From Alphaproteobacteria bacterium (GTDB lineage Bacteria; Pseudomonadota; Alphaproteobacteria; SHVV01), in the NCBI GenBank assembly GCA_009694095.1, contig SHVV01000006.1, positions 1 through 39,927 of the forward strand: a stretch of DNA of 39,927 nucleotides, written 5' to 3'. This document shows, piece after piece, positions 17,198 to 28,330 of this stretch. The translations under genes were made by a program, and so were the position numbers. The notes below the pieces were generated by a model. That model was not told the origin of the DNA. It did no database searches and was given only the letters and a program-made list of their open reading frames with translations. Each line of letters opens with the position of its first letter. Position 1 is the stretch's first letter.

Positions 17198-18499
17198 TCA
17201 CGCGAGGTCGGCCAAGAGCGTCCCGGCGGCGACGCCGGTCGCGTGCGCGCGGACGATGGCGCCGGGGCGGGGCCGGGCGGCAGCACCGGGACCCGGCGAT
17301 GGCGGCACGCCATGGCTCGGCGGCGCGAAGCGGACTTCGGCGTAGTGCGGGGTGCGGCCGATCGCGGACGTTTCGACCAGCGCCTCGACGGTCGAGCCGA
17401 TCGACTGGCGCAAGAACGAGTCGAGTCGCTCGGCGGCACGGATACGCAGCCGCTCGGCGCGTTCCTTTCGCACCGGCATCGGCACCTGGCGCATGCGCGC
17501 GGCCGGCGTGCCGGGCCGCTCCGAATAGGGGAATACATGAAGATAAGTGAGTCCGACTTCATCGACGTGGCGTAGCGTGGTCTCGGCCATACCGTCCGAT
17601 TCGGTCGGAAAGCCGGCGATGAGGTCGGCGCCAAACACGATGCCAGGCCGGGCGGTGCGCAAACGTTCGGCGACGCGGATCGCGTCGGCTGGAGCGTGGC
17701 GGCGCTTCATGCGCTTCAAGATCATCGGTGCGCCGGATTGAAGACTGAGATGGGCATGCGGCATGAGCCGCGGCTCGGTGGCGAAGAGCTCGATCAAAGA
17801 GTCGTCGATCTCGGACGGGTCGATCGAGGATAGTCGAAGACGCGGCAGCGCTGGCACGGCGCGGAGGAGTTGCGCCACGAGCGCGGCCAGCGACGAGCCC
17901 GGCGCTAGATCGCGGCCCCAGTCGCCGATGTCCACGCCGGTCAACACGACCTCGGCGAAGCCTTGGTCGACCAGGCGCTCGACTTGGCGAACGATGTGGT
18001 CCGGGGCGACGCTCCGATTCGGGCCCCGGGCGAACGGGATGATGCAAAACGTGCAGCGATGGTCGCAGCCGTTTTGGATTTCGATGAAAGCGCGTGCGCG
18101 CGCGGCGAAGCCGGCGATCAAATGCTGCGCGCCCTCGGTGACCGCCATGATGTCGTTGACCGCGACCCGCGTCGAGCGGTCGGCGAGCACGCGGGCATCA
18201 AGCTTTTCGGCATTGCCGAGCACGCGGTCGACCTCAGGCATCGCGGCGAAGCGGGCGGGGTCGAGCTGCGCGGCACAGCCGGCGACGATGATGGCGGCGC
18301 TCGGGCGTTGGCGGCGAAGTTTGCGGATCGCCTGTCGCGCCTGGCGCTCGGCCTCGGCGGTGACGGCGCAGGTGTTGACGACGACAGTGTCGGTCAGACC
18401 GGCGCGCTCCGCCTGGGCGCGGATCACGTCCGACTCGAACGAGTTCAGCCGGCAGCCGAAGGTGACGACGTCGACGCCCCGGGCGGTTGGCGCGCTCAT
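17198..18499 (-). CDS. mtaB: tRNA (N6-threonylcarbamoyladenosine(37)-C2)-methylthiotransferase MtaB
   Basis: VVTFGCRLNSFES, NTCAVTAEAERQARQ, IQNGCDHRCTFCIIPFARG radical SAM motif, C-terminal TRAM-like region. Confidence 0.93.
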   Translation of the reverse strand: MSAPTARGVDVVTFGCRLNSFESDVIRAQAERAGLTDTVVVNTCAVTAEAERQARQAIRKLRRQRPSAAIIVAGCAAQLDPARFAAMPEVDRVLGNAEKLDARVLADRSTRVAVNDIMAVTEGAQHLIAGFAARARAFIEIQNGCDHRCTFCIIPFARGPNRSVAPDHIVRQVERLVDQGFAEVVLTGVDIGDWGRDLAPGSSLAALVAQLLRAVPALPRLRLSSIDPSEIDDSLIELFATEPRLMPHAHLSLQSGAPMILKRMKRRHAPADAIRVAERLRTARPGIVFGADLIAGFPTESDGMAETTLRHVDEVGLTYLHVFPYSERPGTPAARMRQVPMPVRKERAERLRIRAAERLDSFLRQSIGSTVEALVETSAIGRTPHYAEVRFAPPSHGVPPSPGPGAAARPRPGAIVRAHATGVAAGTLLADLA

Positions 18500-18503
18500 T
18501 GTT

Positions 18504-19349
18504 TCACGCCGCCTGCAGCGCGGAGGGATCGAGGGTGCCGGCGAAGCTGGTGGAGACCGGGCCGGTCATCAGCACGTGACCGTCCTCGCGCCAACGGACG
18601 AAGAGCGGGCCGCCGTCGAGGCGAATCGCGGCGGCGCGGTCGGTCAGGCCGCGACGTACGGCGGCGACCAGCGTAGCGCACGCGGCGGTGCCGCAGGCCA
18701 GCGTGATGCCGACGCCCCGCTCCCACACGCGCAGACGGATGGAGTCTCGGCCGAGCACCTGGGCGACCGAGACGTTGGTGCGCTCCGGGTAAAGCGCGTG
18801 ATGTTCGGCGAGCCGACCAACGGCCGCGAGATCGATCGCCTCGGCATCGGGCACGAAAAACACCGCGTGCGGATTGCCCATGCCGACGGCAACCGGATCG
18901 CGCAGCACCGGGTTCGCTTCCGGAACGGCGAGATCGAGGTGGAGGGTATCGATCGCTTGGCTGAGCGGAACGTCGCGCCAGTCAAGCCGGGCCAGCCCCA
19001 TGTCGACGGTGGTCGCGCCGTCCGCCGCCCGTTCGGCGTTGATAAGCCCAGCGGCGGTCTCGATCGTCACGCGCGGCTTGCCGCTCTCCCGCATCAGGAG
19101 CCAGGCGACGCAGCGTGCTCCGTTGCCGCACGCGCCGACTTCGCCGCCGTTGGCGTTGTGGATGCGCATGAACGCGTCGGCCTTGAGCGAAGGCTCGATC
19201 GTCAGCATCTGATCGAAGCCGATCCCGGTATGGCGCTGAGCGATGGCGCGGATCGCGGCTGGCGCCAGAACGGGCGCATCGCGTCGCGCGTCAATGACGA
19301 CGAAGTCGTTGCCGAGGCCATGCATCTTCAAGAACGAAACCGTGCCCAT
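18504..19349 (-). CDS. dapF: Diaminopimelate epimerase
   Basis: FLKMHGLGNDFVVIDAR, GACGNGARCVAW, LACGTAACATL (both catalytic Cys contexts). Confidence 0.95.
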   Translation of the reverse strand: MGTVSFLKMHGLGNDFVVIDARRDAPVLAPAAIRAIAQRHTGIGFDQMLTIEPSLKADAFMRIHNANGGEVGACGNGARCVAWLLMRESGKPRVTIETAAGLINAERAADGATTVDMGLARLDWRDVPLSQAIDTLHLDLAVPEANPVLRDPVAVGMGNPHAVFFVPDAEAIDLAAVGRLAEHHALYPERTNVSVAQVLGRDSIRLRVWERGVGITLACGTAACATLVAAVRRGLTDRAAAIRLDGGPLFVRWREDGHVLMTGPVSTSFAGTLDPSALQAA

Positions 19350-19638
19350 GGCCGCGTTTATAGAGCTCGGGCCAGCGCGGCGTCCATCACTTCGGGCGCA
19401 GCACGGGCCGCACCGGACGCCGTCAGCCCCGCCGATTTCGCTGGCCGGGTCGATAACCTCGGGCGCAACAAACCGGCCGAAAGCCGCTGTTCGTCGCCTT
19501 GACTTGGGTGTTCCCCAAGCCTAGGTTCCGCGCCGTTAGCGTTGTTGTTCGAGACCTTCACTCCCGAGGGGGTCCGTCCGTCCGCGAGTATCGCGCACGG
19601 ACGACATAACTGCTTGGGTGAAACGTAGATCGGATCGC

Positions 19639-20991
19639 ATGTTCGAAAGTCTTACCGAACGTCTTGGCCAGATCTTCGCGGCCCTCAGCCGACGCGGCGC
19701 GCTCACCGAGGGCGACGTGACGGCGGCACTGCGCGAAGTGCGGGTGGCATTGCTCGAGGCCGACGTCGCGCTACCGGTGGTCAAGAAATTCATCGACGAG
19801 GTGCGCGAGAAAGCCATCGGCACTGAGGTGCTCCGGAGCGTAACGCCGGGCCAGATGGTGATCAAAGTCGTGCACGATCACCTGGTGTCGACGCTCGGCG
19901 CCGAGACCGACGATCTCCGTCTCGATGGCGCGCCGCCGGTCGCGATCCTGATGGTCGGTTTGCAAGGCTCGGGCAAGACCACGACCACGGCCAAGATCGC
20001 GCTTCGGCTCAAAGACCGCGAGCGCAAGAAAGTGTTGATGGCGTCGCTCGACACCCAACGCCCGGCGGCGCAAGAACAGCTCAAGGTGCTGGGCGAACAG
20101 GCCGGCGTCGCGACTCTGCCGATCATCAAGGGCGAGATGCCGGTCGATATCGCCAAGCGGGCAATGATGGCGTCGCGGCTCGGCGGTTACGACGTCGTGC
20201 TGCTCGATACCGCCGGCCGGTTGCACGTCGATGAAGCTCTGATGGCGGAAGCCGCCGCGGTCGCCGCCGCGAGCCAGCCGGCCGAAACTCTGCTGGTCGT
20301 CGATTCGCTCACCGGCCAGGATGCGGTCAAGGTTGCGGAGCGGTTCAAGGCCCGGCTCGCCCTCACCGGCATCGTCATGACACGCGCCGATGGCGATGCA
20401 CGCGGCGGCGCCGCGCTCTCGATGCGGGCGGTCACCGGCTGCCCGATTAAGCTGATTGGCACCGGCGAAAAATTGGATGCGCTCGATCAGTTCCACCCGG
20501 CGCGCATCGCCTCGCGCATCCTCGGCATGGGCGACGTGGTGTCGTTGATCGAGAAAGCCGCCGAGACGATCGATCGCGACGAGGCAGCCAAGCTCGAAGC
20601 CAAGGTCCGTGCCGGCAAATTCGACCTCGACGACCTCGTCGGTCAACTCCGCCAGATGCGCAAGATGGGCGGCATGGAGGGCATGCTCTCCTTCCTGCCC
20701 GGCGTGCAGAAGGTCAAGAAACAACTCGCCGAATCCAATGTCGACGACAAGATGCTGTCGCGTCAGGAGGCGATCATCCTGGCGATGACCAAGGCCGAAC
20801 GGCGCAACGTCAAGATATTGAACGCTTCGCGCCGGCGCCGCATCGCCGCCGGTTCCGGCACCTCGGTGCCCGACGTCAATCGTTTGATCAAGCAATACAT
20901 GCAGATGGCCGATGTGATGAAACGCATGGGCCGCATGGATCCTAAACAGCTTCGCCGCCACGGCATCCCGGGCCTGGTCCCGCGCGCCTGA
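19639..20991 (+). CDS. ffh: Signal recognition particle protein Ffh
   Basis: MFESLTERLGQIFAAL, GLQGSGKTTTTAKIA, DTAGRLHVDEALM, Met-rich M domain. Confidence 0.97.
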   Translation: MFESLTERLGQIFAALSRRGALTEGDVTAALREVRVALLEADVALPVVKKFIDEVREKAIGTEVLRSVTPGQMVIKVVHDHLVSTLGAETDDLRLDGAPPVAILMVGLQGSGKTTTTAKIALRLKDRERKKVLMASLDTQRPAAQEQLKVLGEQAGVATLPIIKGEMPVDIAKRAMMASRLGGYDVVLLDTAGRLHVDEALMAEAAAVAAASQPAETLLVVDSLTGQDAVKVAERFKARLALTGIVMTRADGDARGGAALSMRAVTGCPIKLIGTGEKLDALDQFHPARIASRILGMGDVVSLIEKAAETIDRDEAAKLEAKVRAGKFDLDDLVGQLRQMRKMGGMEGMLSFLPGVQKVKKQLAESNVDDKMLSRQEAIILAMTKAERRNVKILNASRRRRIAAGSGTSVPDVNRLIKQYMQMADVMKRMGRMDPKQLRRHGIPGLVPRA

Positions 20992-21036
20992 CCCGAAGTT
21001 GCACATGATGTCCCAACAAAGGAGATAGCGATCCCC

Positions 21037-21408
21037 ATGGCTCTCAAGCTCAGAATGTCGCGCGGCGGCGCCAAAAAGCGCCCGTACTTTCGTATCGTCG
21101 TGGCCGATTCGCGCGCACCGCGCGACGGCCGCTACATCGAGCGGCTCGGCACCTACGATCCGCTGCTGCCCAAGGGCGACGCGAACCGCGTGAAGCTGAA
21201 CCTCGATCGCATCAAGCATTGGCTGAGCCACGGCGCGACGCCGTCCGACCGGGTCGGCCGCTTTCTCGGCGCCGCCGGGTTGATCCCGGTGCCGGAGCGC
21301 AAAAACAATCCGGAAAAGGCCAAGCCGCGCAAGAAGCGTCAGGACCGCGAGGCAGCAGAAGCGGCCGGCGCCGCAGCCGCTCCGGCGGCAACGACTCCGG
21401 CCGAGTAA
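21037..21408 (+). CDS. rpsP: 30S ribosomal protein S16
   Basis: [43 protein letters not shown]. Confidence 0.97.
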   Translation: MALKLRMSRGGAKKRPYFRIVVADSRAPRDGRYIERLGTYDPLLPKGDANRVKLNLDRIKHWLSHGATPSDRVGRFLGAAGLIPVPERKNNPEKAKPRKKRQDREAAEAAGAAAAPAATTPAE

Positions 21409-21426
21409 CGGGACCGCGAGGACCGC

Positions 21427-22026
21427 GTGTTTGACGCCGTGCCAGACGATCGACGTACCTCGGAGGCGGCGGCGCCCCGCCCTGCGCCGACGGAACGAGT
21501 CTGCGTCGGCGCGATCGTCGCGGCGCACGGCGTTCGCGGCGAGGTCCGGGTCAAATGCTTCACCGTCGCGCCGGAAAATATCGCTGCATACGGACCGGTC
21601 GAGGATGAAGCCGGAACCCGGCGGTTCACGTTGACGATCGTCGGCGTCGATCCGCGCGGCGCCCGCGCGCGCATCGCCGGTATCACCGAACGCAACGCCG
21701 CCGAAGCGCTGCGCGGCGCACGGCTCTACGTGGCGCGAAGCGCTCTCCCGCAACCGGGGGCCGACGAATATTACGCGACCGATCTCGAAGGCTTGGCGGC
21801 GGTCGCGAGCGATGGCCGCGACTTGGGCCGGGTCGCGGCGGTCCACGATTACGGCGCCGGCGCTATTCTCGAAATCGCCGGGGCGGATGGCAACGACGTC
21901 ATGGTTCCATTCAACGGCGACGCGGTGCCGACGGTCGACCTCGACGCACGGCGGGTGACCATCGCAGCCGGTATTTTCGACGCCGAGCGCGGCGGCAAAT
22001 CAATCGACGACGGGAACGAGCGATGA
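21427..22026 (+). CDS. rimM: Ribosome maturation factor RimM
   Basis: [22 protein letters not shown]..., [14 protein letters not shown] start; between rpsP and trmD. Confidence 0.94.
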   Translation: MFDAVPDDRRTSEAAAPRPAPTERVCVGAIVAAHGVRGEVRVKCFTVAPENIAAYGPVEDEAGTRRFTLTIVGVDPRGARARIAGITERNAAEALRGARLYVARSALPQPGADEYYATDLEGLAAVASDGRDLGRVAAVHDYGAGAILEIAGADGNDVMVPFNGDAVPTVDLDARRVTIAAGIFDAERGGKSIDDGNER

Positions 22027-22757
22027 CCGCGCCGTGGAGCGCCTGGGTTCTGACGCTGTTCCCGGAGATGTTTCCCGGGCCACTCGCCCATACGCTCGCC
22101 GGCAAGGCGCTCGCCGATGGACTCTTCGCGCTGCATACCGTCGCCATTCGCGACTTCGCGCACGACCGCCACCGGACCGTCGATGACACACCGTTTGGCG
22201 GCGGGCCGGGCATGGTGATGCGCGCCGACGTGCTGGCCGAGGCGCTCGAAGCGACTGCCGCAGCGGCACGCGCCACACTCGGAGCCGAGACCTGCCCGAT
22301 CGTTTACTTGACGCCGCGCGGCCGGCCGCTCGATCAGGAGCGGGTGCGCGCGTTGGCGCGGGCGCCGGGCGTGATCTTGATCTGCGGCCGTTACGAGGGA
22401 ATCGATCAGCGCGTGATCGAGGCGCATCCGATCGAAGAGGTAAGCCTCGGCGATTTCGTGCTCTCGGGCGGCGAGCCAGCCGCGCTGGCGCTGATCGACG
22501 CCGTCGTTCGGCTGCTGCCGGGCGTCGTCGGCCAAGCCGACAGCCTGAGCGACGAAAGTTTCGAGACCGGGTTGCTCGAATATCCGCATTACACCCGCCC
22601 GCGCGTCTGGCAAGGACGAAGCGTCCCCGAGGTTTTGCTCTCGGGACATCATGAAAATATCGTCGCGTGGCGCCGGACCGAATCCGAGCGCATCACCGCC
22701 GAACGCCGCACCGATTTATGGCAACGCTATCAACAGAAGACGAGGATCGAGCGATGA
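22023..22757 (+). CDS. trmD: tRNA (guanine(37)-N1)-methyltransferase TrmD
   Basis: [60 protein letters not shown]. Confidence 0.96.
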   Translation: MTAPWSAWVLTLFPEMFPGPLAHTLAGKALADGLFALHTVAIRDFAHDRHRTVDDTPFGGGPGMVMRADVLAEALEATAAAARATLGAETCPIVYLTPRGRPLDQERVRALARAPGVILICGRYEGIDQRVIEAHPIEEVSLGDFVLSGGEPAALALIDAVVRLLPGVVGQADSLSDESFETGLLEYPHYTRPRVWQGRSVPEVLLSGHHENIVAWRRTESERITAERRTDLWQRYQQKTRIER

Positions 22758-23182
22758 ACAGATTGCAGCAATTCGAAAACGATCAAGCGGACAAACTCTC
22801 CAAGTTGCACACCATCCCGGATTTCAGTCCAGGAGACACGCTGCGGATCAGCGTCAAGGTGATCGAAGGCACGCGCGAGCGCGTGCAGGCGTTTGAGGGC
22901 GTCTGCATCGCCAGGCGCAATCGCGGCTTCAATTCGTCTTTCACCGTGCGCAAAATTTCCTACGGCGAGGGCGTCGAGCGGGTGTTCCCGCTTCACTCGC
23001 CGCAAGTCGCGGCGATTGAAGTCCTGCGCCACGGCGACGTGCGCCGCGCCAAGCTCTATTACCTGCGCGGGCGGACCGGTAAGAAGGCACGCATCGCCGA
23101 GAGGCAAGCGGTGTTCGGCCTCGCCATTGATCGGACCGCCGAGCGGCGCGACGGCGCGCCGCCGGTGGTCGCCAAGAAGTAA
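22754..23182 (+). CDS. rplS: 50S ribosomal protein L19
   Basis: [67 protein letters not shown] overlap with trmD. Confidence 0.96.
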   Translation: MNRLQQFENDQADKLSKLHTIPDFSPGDTLRISVKVIEGTRERVQAFEGVCIARRNRGFNSSFTVRKISYGEGVERVFPLHSPQVAAIEVLRHGDVRRAKLYYLRGRTGKKARIAERQAVFGLAIDRTAERRDGAPPVVAKK

Positions 23183-23214
23183 GCGTTGCACCGTCCGTTC
23201 CAAGGGAGAGCGCC

Positions 23215-24624
23215 ATGGCGAAGCCGCGCACATTGTTCGACAAGATTTGGGACAGCCATCTCGTCGACGAGCAGCCAGATGGTACTTGCATCGTCTACGT
23301 CGATCGCCATCTGACCCACGAAGTAACAACGCCGCAAGCGTTCGAAGGATTGCGTGACGCCCATCGCAAGGTCCGTCGCCTCGATGCAACGCTCGCAGTC
23401 GCCGACCACAACGTGCCGACGACCGATCGCCGCGGCGGCATCAAAGAAGAAGGGTCGCGTATCCAGATCGAGACCCTGACCGAGAACTGCCGTGAATTCG
23501 GCGTCGAGCTGTTCGACATGAACGACGTCCGCCAGGGCATCGTGCACGTGATCGGTCCCGAGCAAGGCTTCACTCTTCCTGGCGCGACGCTCGTCTGCGG
23601 TGATTCGCATACCGCGACGCACGGCGCGTTCGGCTGCTACGCGATGGGGATCGGCACCTCGGACGTCGAACACGTCCTAGCGACGCAAACGCTCATGATG
23701 AAGCGGCCGAAGAATTTCCGCATCAACGTCGAGGGCGCGTTGCCGATCGGCGTCACCGCCAAGGATCTCGTGCTCGCGATCATCGGCAAGATCGGCACCG
23801 CCGGCGGCACCGGGCACGTGATCGAGTATACCGGTCAGGCGATCCGCTACCTCAGTGTCGAAGGACGGATGACAGTCTGCAATATGTCGATCGAAGCCGG
23901 CGCACGCGCCGGTTTGATCGCGCCCGACGATAAGACCTTCGCCTACCTCGAGGGCAAGCCCAAGGCGCCCAAGGGCGCTCTGTGGGAGCAGGCGGTCGCC
24001 TATTGGCGAACGTTGCCGTCCGACGCCGGTGCGGTCTACGACAAGGACGTCACGATCAAGGCCAGCGATATCGCGCCGCAAGTAACCTGGGGCAACAGCC
24101 CCGAGGATGTCTTGCCGATCACCGGCTGCGTTCCGGCCCCGGCCGACTTCGCCGACGAGGGCAAACGCCAATCGGTCGAGCGAGCGCTCGTCTATATGGG
24201 TCTGACGGCCGGAACGCCGCTCACCCAGGTCAAAATCGACCGCGTCTTCATTGGGTCGTGCACCAACGGGCGGATCGAGGACCTGCGCGCGGCCGCGACG
24301 ATCGCAAAGGGGCGCAAAGTAGCAGCACACGTGAGCGCGATGGTCGTGCCGGGGTCGGGCCTCGTCAAAGTCCAAGCCGAGGAAGAAGGTCTCGATAAAG
24401 TTTTCCTCGCCGCCGGATTTGAGTGGCGCGAGCCGGGGTGCTCGATGTGTCTCGGGATGAATCCAGACCAGCTCACCGCGGGCGAACGTTGTGCCTCGAC
24501 ATCGAACCGGAACTTCGAAGGCCGCCAAGGTCCCGGCGGACGCACGCATTTGATGAGCCCGGCGATGGCGGCCGCGGCGGCGATTGCCGGCACGCTCGCC
24601 GACGTCCGCGACTATCAACGCTAG
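23215..24624 (+). CDS. leuC: 3-isopropylmalate dehydratase large subunit
   Basis: [17 protein letters not shown]..., [38 protein letters not shown]. Confidence 0.96.
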   Translation: MAKPRTLFDKIWDSHLVDEQPDGTCIVYVDRHLTHEVTTPQAFEGLRDAHRKVRRLDATLAVADHNVPTTDRRGGIKEEGSRIQIETLTENCREFGVELFDMNDVRQGIVHVIGPEQGFTLPGATLVCGDSHTATHGAFGCYAMGIGTSDVEHVLATQTLMMKRPKNFRINVEGALPIGVTAKDLVLAIIGKIGTAGGTGHVIEYTGQAIRYLSVEGRMTVCNMSIEAGARAGLIAPDDKTFAYLEGKPKAPKGALWEQAVAYWRTLPSDAGAVYDKDVTIKASDIAPQVTWGNSPEDVLPITGCVPAPADFADEGKRQSVERALVYMGLTAGTPLTQVKIDRVFIGSCTNGRIEDLRAAATIAKGRKVAAHVSAMVVPGSGLVKVQAEEEGLDKVFLAAGFEWREPGCSMCLGMNPDQLTAGERCASTSNRNFEGRQGPGGRTHLMSPAMAAAAAIAGTLADVRDYQR

Positions 24625-24639
24625 GCGGGGGAGAACTCG

Positions 24640-25251
24640 ATGGATAAATTCACGACTCTGCGCGGCATCGCCGCGCCGCTGGCGATGGTGAACGTTGACA
24701 CCGACCGCATCATTCCCAAGCAGTTTCTCAAGACCATCAAACGCACTGGGCTGGGCAAGGCGCTTTTTCACGAGATGCGCTACGACGCGACTGGCAAGGA
24801 GCGGCCCGAGTTCGTCTTGAACCGCGAACCTTATCGCAAGGCCCGGATCCTAATCGCCGGCGAGAACTTCGGCTGCGGGTCGAGCCGCGAGCACGCGCCA
24901 TGGTCGCTGCTCGACTTCGGAATCCGCTGCGTGATCGCGCCGTCCTTCGCCGACATCTTCTTCAACAACTGTTTCAAGAACGGCATTTTGCCGATCGTGC
25001 AGCCGAAAGCGTTGGTCGACAAACTGCTGGATGACGCCGGATGCGGCGCCAATGCCAACATCACGGTCGATCTCGAAAAACAGGAAATCACCGGGCCTGA
25101 CGGCGGGCGCGTCCACTTCGATATCGACCCGTTCCGAAAACATTGTTTGATGAACGGGCTCGACGACATCGGCCTCACGCTGCAAAAAGAAGCGAAAATC
25201 ACGGCTTTTGAGACCAGGCAACGGAGCGAACAGCCGTGGCTATACCGGTAG
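24640..25251 (+). CDS. leuD: 3-isopropylmalate dehydratase small subunit
   Basis: [63 protein letters not shown]. Confidence 0.96.
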   Translation: MDKFTTLRGIAAPLAMVNVDTDRIIPKQFLKTIKRTGLGKALFHEMRYDATGKERPEFVLNREPYRKARILIAGENFGCGSSREHAPWSLLDFGIRCVIAPSFADIFFNNCFKNGILPIVQPKALVDKLLDDAGCGANANITVDLEKQEITGPDGGRVHFDIDPFRKHCLMNGLDDIGLTLQKEAKITAFETRQRSEQPWLYR

Positions 25252-25326
25252 CGGCCTCCAAGCGATTCGTCTCCCAACCCAGCTACTTCGCGCCGGTACC
25301 TCTCACGACCATCAGGACGGTTTCTC

Positions 25327-26439
25327 ATGCCAGCGAATAAAAAACTTCTCGTCCTTCCCGGCGACGGCATCGGCCCTGAAGTCATGTATCAGGTTCGCCG
25401 ATTGATCGACTGGTCTGACAAGCGCCGCCACGTGACGTTCAACGTCACCGAAGATCTCGTTGGCGGGACGTCGATCGACACCCACGGCGTCCCGCTGACC
25501 GATTCGACTCTCGACAAGGCGATGGGCGCCGACGCGGTTCTGTTCGGCGCCGTCGGCGGCCCGAAGTGGGACAACCTCGAGTTCAAAGTGCGGCCCGAAC
25601 GCGGTCTCTTGCGCCTGCGTAAGGAGATGGATCTATTCGCCAATCTGCGTCCTGCGATCGCGTTCGACGCTTTGGCCGACGCATCGTCGTTGAAGCGCGA
25701 ACTGGTTGCCGGACTCGACATTATGATTTTGCGCGAGCTCACCGGCGGGGTCTACTTCGGCGAGCCGCGCGGCATCACCACACTGCCCGACGGCACCCGC
25801 CGCGGCATCAACACTCAAGTCTACACCGACAAGGAAATCCGCCGCGTCGCCCACGTCGCATTCGAGCTGGCGCGCAAGCGGAAAAACCGCGTGACCTCGG
25901 TCGAAAAGGCCAACGTGATGGAAAGCGGTATCCTGTGGCGCGAGGAAGTCCAGAAAGTCCACGATGAGCATTACCCCGACGTCGAACTCGCGCACATGTA
26001 TGCGGACAATTGCGCGATGCAGCTGGTGCGCCAGCCCAAGCAATTCGACGTGATCGTCACCGACAATCTGTTCGGCGACATTCTGTCGGACGCCGCCGCG
26101 ATGCTGACCGGCTCGCTGGGCATGTTACCTTCGGCCTCGCTCGGGGCAGCCGATAGTTCCGGACGCCGCCGCGCGCTCTACGAACCGGTCCATGGCTCGG
26201 CGCCCGACATCGCTGGCAAGGGCGTCGCCAACCCGTTGGCCTGCGTCCTCAGCTATGCGATGGCGCTGCGTTATTCGTTCGACGCCGGGGAGGACGCCGA
26301 CCTAATCGAGAACGCGGTCAAGCGCGTGCTCGAGGGTGGGTTGCGGACCGCCGACATCATGCAGCCGGGCAAGGCGCAGGTCGGAACCAAGGTGATGGGT
26401 GACGCCATCATCCGCGAGCTCGACAAGCTCGCGGCGTAA
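25327..26439 (+). CDS. leuB: 3-isopropylmalate dehydrogenase
   Basis: [57 protein letters not shown]. Confidence 0.96.
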   Translation: MPANKKLLVLPGDGIGPEVMYQVRRLIDWSDKRRHVTFNVTEDLVGGTSIDTHGVPLTDSTLDKAMGADAVLFGAVGGPKWDNLEFKVRPERGLLRLRKEMDLFANLRPAIAFDALADASSLKRELVAGLDIMILRELTGGVYFGEPRGITTLPDGTRRGINTQVYTDKEIRRVAHVAFELARKRKNRVTSVEKANVMESGILWREEVQKVHDEHYPDVELAHMYADNCAMQLVRQPKQFDVIVTDNLFGDILSDAAAMLTGSLGMLPSASLGAADSSGRRRALYEPVHGSAPDIAGKGVANPLACVLSYAMALRYSFDAGEDADLIENAVKRVLEGGLRTADIMQPGKAQVGTKVMGDAIIRELDKLAA

Positions 26440-26531
26440 GGCACGGCCAGAAACGATTGCCGGGAGACGGCCATCGGAATGGATCACGGCCACGGCTTGT
26501 TTAGGACGTGGCAGCGAACGAGGAGACGATC

Positions 26532-27554
26532 ATGGGCTATCGGATCGCGGTGGTGGGCGCCACCGGCAACGTCGGGCGCGAGATGCTCAACATCTTGGCC
26601 GAACGCGAATTTCCATGCGATGAGGTGATCGCGCTCGCTTCGCGCCAATCGATTGGCAAGGAAGCGGCTTACGGCGACAAGACTTTGATCGTCAAATCGC
26701 TCGACGATTTCGACTTCAAAGGCATCGCCATCGCGCTATTCGCGGCCGGCTCGGCGGTCGCCAAAAGCAAAGCGCCTCAGGCCGCCAAGGCTGGCGCGAT
26801 CGTGATCGACAACTCATCGTACTTCCGCATGGACCCCGACGTGCCGCTGATCGTGCCGGAAGTGAACGCGGCGGCGACCGCTGGATACGCCAAGCGCAAT
26901 ATCATCGCCAATCCCAACTGCTCGACCGCGCAAATGGTCGTGGCATTGAAGCCGCTCCACGACGCGGCGACGATCAAGCGCGTGGTCGTCGCGACCTATC
27001 AATCGGTGTCGGGCGCGGGCAACGCGGCAATGGACGAGCTGTTCCGGCAGACGCGCGCGATCTACGTCAACGACGCGGTCGATACCAAGAGGTTTACCAA
27101 GCAGATCGCGTTCAACGTCATCCCGCACATCGACGTTTTCATGCCAGACGGCGCCACCAAGGAAGAGTGGAAAATGGTGGTCGAGACCAAAAAGATCTTG
27201 GACTCGGCGATCGAAGTCATCGCGACCTGTGTTCGCGTGCCGGTCTTCGTCGGCCATTCCGAGGCGGTCCACATCGAACTCAAGAAGCCGCTCTCGGCGG
27301 CCGCGGCACGCGAGATCCTGCGCAAGGCGCCGGGCATCATGGTGGTCGATAAGCGCGAGGACGGCGGCTACATCACACCGTTGGAATGCGTCGGAGAGTA
27401 CGCGACCTACGTTTCGCGCATCCGCGAGGACACCACCGTGAAGCACGGTCTAGCGCTCTGGGTCGTCTCCGACAACCTACGCAAGGGCGCCGCCTTGAAT
27501 GCCGTGCAGATCGCCGAAGTGCTGATCAACAAGCACCTAAAGAAGGCAGCTTAA
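26532..27554 (+). CDS. asd: Aspartate-semialdehyde dehydrogenase
   Basis: MGYRIAVVGATGNVGREMLNIL, NPNCSTAQMVVALKPLHD, YQSVSGAG. Confidence 0.95.
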   Translation: MGYRIAVVGATGNVGREMLNILAEREFPCDEVIALASRQSIGKEAAYGDKTLIVKSLDDFDFKGIAIALFAAGSAVAKSKAPQAAKAGAIVIDNSSYFRMDPDVPLIVPEVNAAATAGYAKRNIIANPNCSTAQMVVALKPLHDAATIKRVVVATYQSVSGAGNAAMDELFRQTRAIYVNDAVDTKRFTKQIAFNVIPHIDVFMPDGATKEEWKMVVETKKILDSAIEVIATCVRVPVFVGHSEAVHIELKKPLSAAAAREILRKAPGIMVVDKREDGGYITPLECVGEYATYVSRIREDTTVKHGLALWVVSDNLRKGAALNAVQIAEVLINKHLKKAA

Positions 27555-27583
27555 GACCCCAGCCACTTCGCGTGCGGCGAAAA

Positions 27584-27684
27584 CACCCCCTCGCCCCGGT
27601 CGCCGCTTCGTGCGAGAGGGCTAGATCCGTTCGCGCCGAAATCTTCGCTCCCCCTGCAAGCAGGGAGGGGCGTGCGGCGGTCAG
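27584..27684. repeat. Paired-hairpin GC-rich repeat downstream of asd
   Basis: ccccctcgccccggtcgccgcttcgtgcgagaggg and gctccccctgcaagcagggaggggc. Confidence 0.55.
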
Positions 27685-27934
27685 CGAATAGTCGAACGGC
27701 GAGCGGACGAAAGCGCGACGCAAAAGGGCCTCGGGCGTGATTGCGCCGCCGGTCCAGCCCGTTCGATGCAGATTTCGTCCGTTGCTTTAGCCGGCTTATG
27801 CCGGCCGCGTCGTTGACTTAGCGCAAGCGGAAGTTTTAAATGTCCGCACGGTTGTCGATTTCAAGAAGCAGGGGGGGCAGACGCAGCTCAGACGCTTCGT
27901 GCGCCGTTCCTCCAGTTAAATAGCGAGGCCCACG

Positions 27935-28330
27935 ATGGCAGACATTAACCGCCCCCTCTCGCCCCACTTACAAGTCTACCGCCCGCAAATCACCTCGATC
28001 CTGTCGATCATCCACCGCGCGACGGGATTTTTTCTCGCCGTCGGCACGCTGCTTCTGGCGTGGTGGGTGATCAGCGCCGGCGCCGGTCCGGCAGCGTATA
28101 GCTCGTTCGACTGGTTCATCGACGGCTGGATCGGCCGATTGGCGCTACTCGGCTTCACATTTTCCCTGTTCTATCACCTGTGCAACGGCATCCGGCACTT
28201 GTTCTGGGACATCGGCGCCGGCTTCGAGCTGGCGTCGGTCAGCGCGACTGGCTGGTTGGTGTTGATCGTCTCGTCCGGCTTGACGCTTCTCTCCTGGATC
28301 GTCGGCTACGTGATGCGAGGTGCATTATGA
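27935..28330 (+). CDS. sdhC: Succinate dehydrogenase cytochrome b556 subunit
   Basis: RPLSPHLQVYRPQITSILSIIHRATGFFL, LFYHLCNGIRHLFWDIG. Confidence 0.95.
   Translation: MADINRPLSPHLQVYRPQITSILSIIHRATGFFLAVGTLLLAWWVISAGAGPAAYSSFDWFIDGWIGRLALLGFTFSLFYHLCNGIRHLFWDIGAGFELASVSATGWLVLIVSSGLTLLSWIVGYVMRGAL

Noticed and set aside
17763-19502. 579-aa plus-strand ORF across mtaB and dapF
   Set aside because: Shadow ORF opposite two well-supported genes, with Ser/Arg/Ala-rich non-globular composition.
19771-21846. 691-aa antisense ORF over ffh-rpsP-rimM
   Set aside because: Antisense to three unmistakable core genes; low-complexity R/H/D/A-rich composition typical of shadow ORFs in GC-rich DNA; no recognisable domain.
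23677-24771. 364-aa antisense ORF over leuC
   Set aside because: Same GC shadow pattern; sense strand encodes intact LeuC with all Fe-S motifs.
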